Made by a program: the position numbers and the translations under genes. 48,767 nt of DNA from Hungatella hathewayi WAL-18680 (lineage in GTDB: Bacteria > Bacillota > Clostridia > Lachnospirales > Lachnospiraceae). The stretch covers positions 3,366,539 to 3,415,305 of the forward strand of contig NZ_JH379027.1 of assembly GCF_000235505.1 (NCBI RefSeq), in the 5' to 3' direction. This document shows positions 48,061-48,767 of this stretch, one piece after another (the stretch's first letter is position 1; each line of letters begins with the position of its first letter). The notes below the pieces were generated by a model, which saw only the letters and a program-made list of their open reading frames with translations, was not told where the DNA came from and searched no databases.

Positions 48061-48767
48061 TTATCCTCTATTCCCCCTGATAATTAAAATTACTCTTCCC
48101 AGTATTTCTTCGGATGGTACCGTTCCAATGCTGCTGTCACGGCTATCAATTGAGACGCTGCGGTTATCCCCTAGTACCAGATACTGCCCGTTCATCACTG
48201 TCTGTGTCATTCCAGGCGGCTCCTCTGCTTTCTCGTTCTTATCTCCGGCAGCTGCATCTGACAGCGTCACATAATCTTCCTGAATCTCCTGCCCGTTAAC
48301 TACCACACGGCTTCCCGATGAATTGAGTTCCACCCGGTCTCCCGGCAGGCCCGCTATCCTCTTTACCATGCTCTCTCCATTTTTTTCAAAGACGATAACC
48401 TCATTCCTCTGATACTTTTCACCTATCCGGCTATATACAATCCAGTCCCCGTGATTCAAATACGGATACATGGAATTTCCTGACACCCTGTCCACTCCAA
48501 TCAAACAGCCAAACACAACCGCAATACAGACAATCACCGCCGCCACGCCAAACGCCATTCTCACATTTCTGCGCCTTCGTCTCACAAAATAGCGTCGGAT
48601 TTCCACCCGAATCTGGCTGCGCAGCTGCTTCCCCAGCCTGGCAAGGGAATCCGCATCCTGCGCCGCCTCCACGGATTTCACAATATCCCACAGGTAACAG
48701 ATGATCTGGTTCTCATCGAATCCTCCAAAATGAACGTTCCGAAAATGAGAGATTTTCTTTTCTTTTT
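48061..48767 (-). CDS. Type I signal peptidase with long cytoplasmic N-terminus (5' end beyond the window)
   Basis: The S26 peptidase motifs are complete: GNSMYPYLNHGDWIVYSRI with the nucleophile Ser, VFEKNGESMVKRIAGLPGDR with the general-base Lys, and QYLVLGDNRSVSIDSRDSSI. One membrane segment (MAFGVAAVIVCIAVVFGCLI) precedes the catalytic domain. An internal GTG at 48681 would give 206 residues, but no ribosome-binding site supports it. The frame stays open to the window edge, adding NVHFGGFDENQIICYLWDIV and more. The real start is therefore probably outside. The stop is 1 nt from the ATG of the giant gene. It may process the cassette's exported proteins. Confidence 0.85.
   Translation of the reverse strand, partial: KEKKISHFRNVHFGGFDENQIICYLWDIVKSVEAAQDADSLARLGKQLRSQIRVEIRRYFVRRRRRNVRMAFGVAAVIVCIAVVFGCLIGVDRVSGNSMYPYLNHGDWIVYSRIGEKYQRNEVIVFEKNGESMVKRIAGLPGDRVELNSSGSRVVVNGQEIQEDYVTLSDAAAGDKNEKAEEPPGMTQTVMNGQYLVLGDNRSVSIDSRDSSIGTVPSEEILGRVILIIRGNRG

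Overview
The window reads as chromosome of a spore-forming, anaerobic Lachnospiraceae-type member of the Clostridia. The basis is mid-range GC, almost every gene on the minus strand, a minor alpha/beta spore protein gene, a SleL-like LysM/GH18 spore hydrolase, a clostridial FAD oxidoreductase-cmk-ispH-rpsA block, a T-box in front of thrS, and an anaerobic (cbi-type) cobalamin pathway. No rRNA, tRNA, CRISPR array, prophage or insertion sequence was seen.

Region 1 (1-13.4 kb) is a long minus-strand cobalamin operon in the transcription order cbiD, cbiL, cbiF, cbiG, cbiH, cbiJ-cbiE fusion, a SAP/DUF6434-like protein, cbiT, cbiA, cobT, cobU, cobS, a short second cobU-like gene and cbiB (cut by the left edge). 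Many neighbours overlap by 4-8 nt. These genes cover most of ring methylation and contraction, a,c-amidation and nucleotide-loop assembly. cbiC, cbiP, a cobalt chelatase and cobalt transport are not in the window. cobT has an apparent single-base frameshift at an A7 run. A good promoter lies just upstream of cbiD, with no room for a B12 riboswitch. Several enzymes carry low-complexity insertions at different points.

Region 2 (13.4-16.5 kb) holds a small spore protein gene and then a PadR - DUF1700 - DUF4097 - PspC envelope-stress-type operon, with palindromic operator candidates over the padR promoter. Region 3 (16.6-24.8 kb) is housekeeping: rpsA, ispH, cmk, a HI0933-type flavoprotein, a tandem PPK2 polyphosphate kinase, a small plus-strand membrane protein, aspartate kinase and an HD-domain protein. 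Region 4 (24.9-36.5 kb) holds the LysM/GH18 protein, an SdpI-like membrane protein, a DUF523 protein, an unassigned plus-strand protein, thrS with its T-box, a HigBA-type toxin-antitoxin pair, an AEC transporter, a branched-chain aminotransferase and two adjacent MATE genes, one frameshifted.

Region 5 (36.6-48.8 kb) is the most unusual part. It is a minus-strand cassette encoding a type I signal peptidase, a 2578-residue N-terminally anchored beta-solenoid (GLUG-like) giant, three small bitopic beta proteins that look like paralogues, two Sec-secreted small beta proteins, and a tiny XRE regulator before a strong terminator. The last part of the giant resembles the two small secreted proteins in its motif pattern. 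This suggests a co-built cell-surface structure (inference). No LPXTG motif, sortase or C-terminal membrane anchor was found in it.

Across the whole window, short imperfect tandem repeats have expanded inside linkers, protein tails and ribosome-binding regions. This looks like a genome-level habit rather than a feature of one locus.
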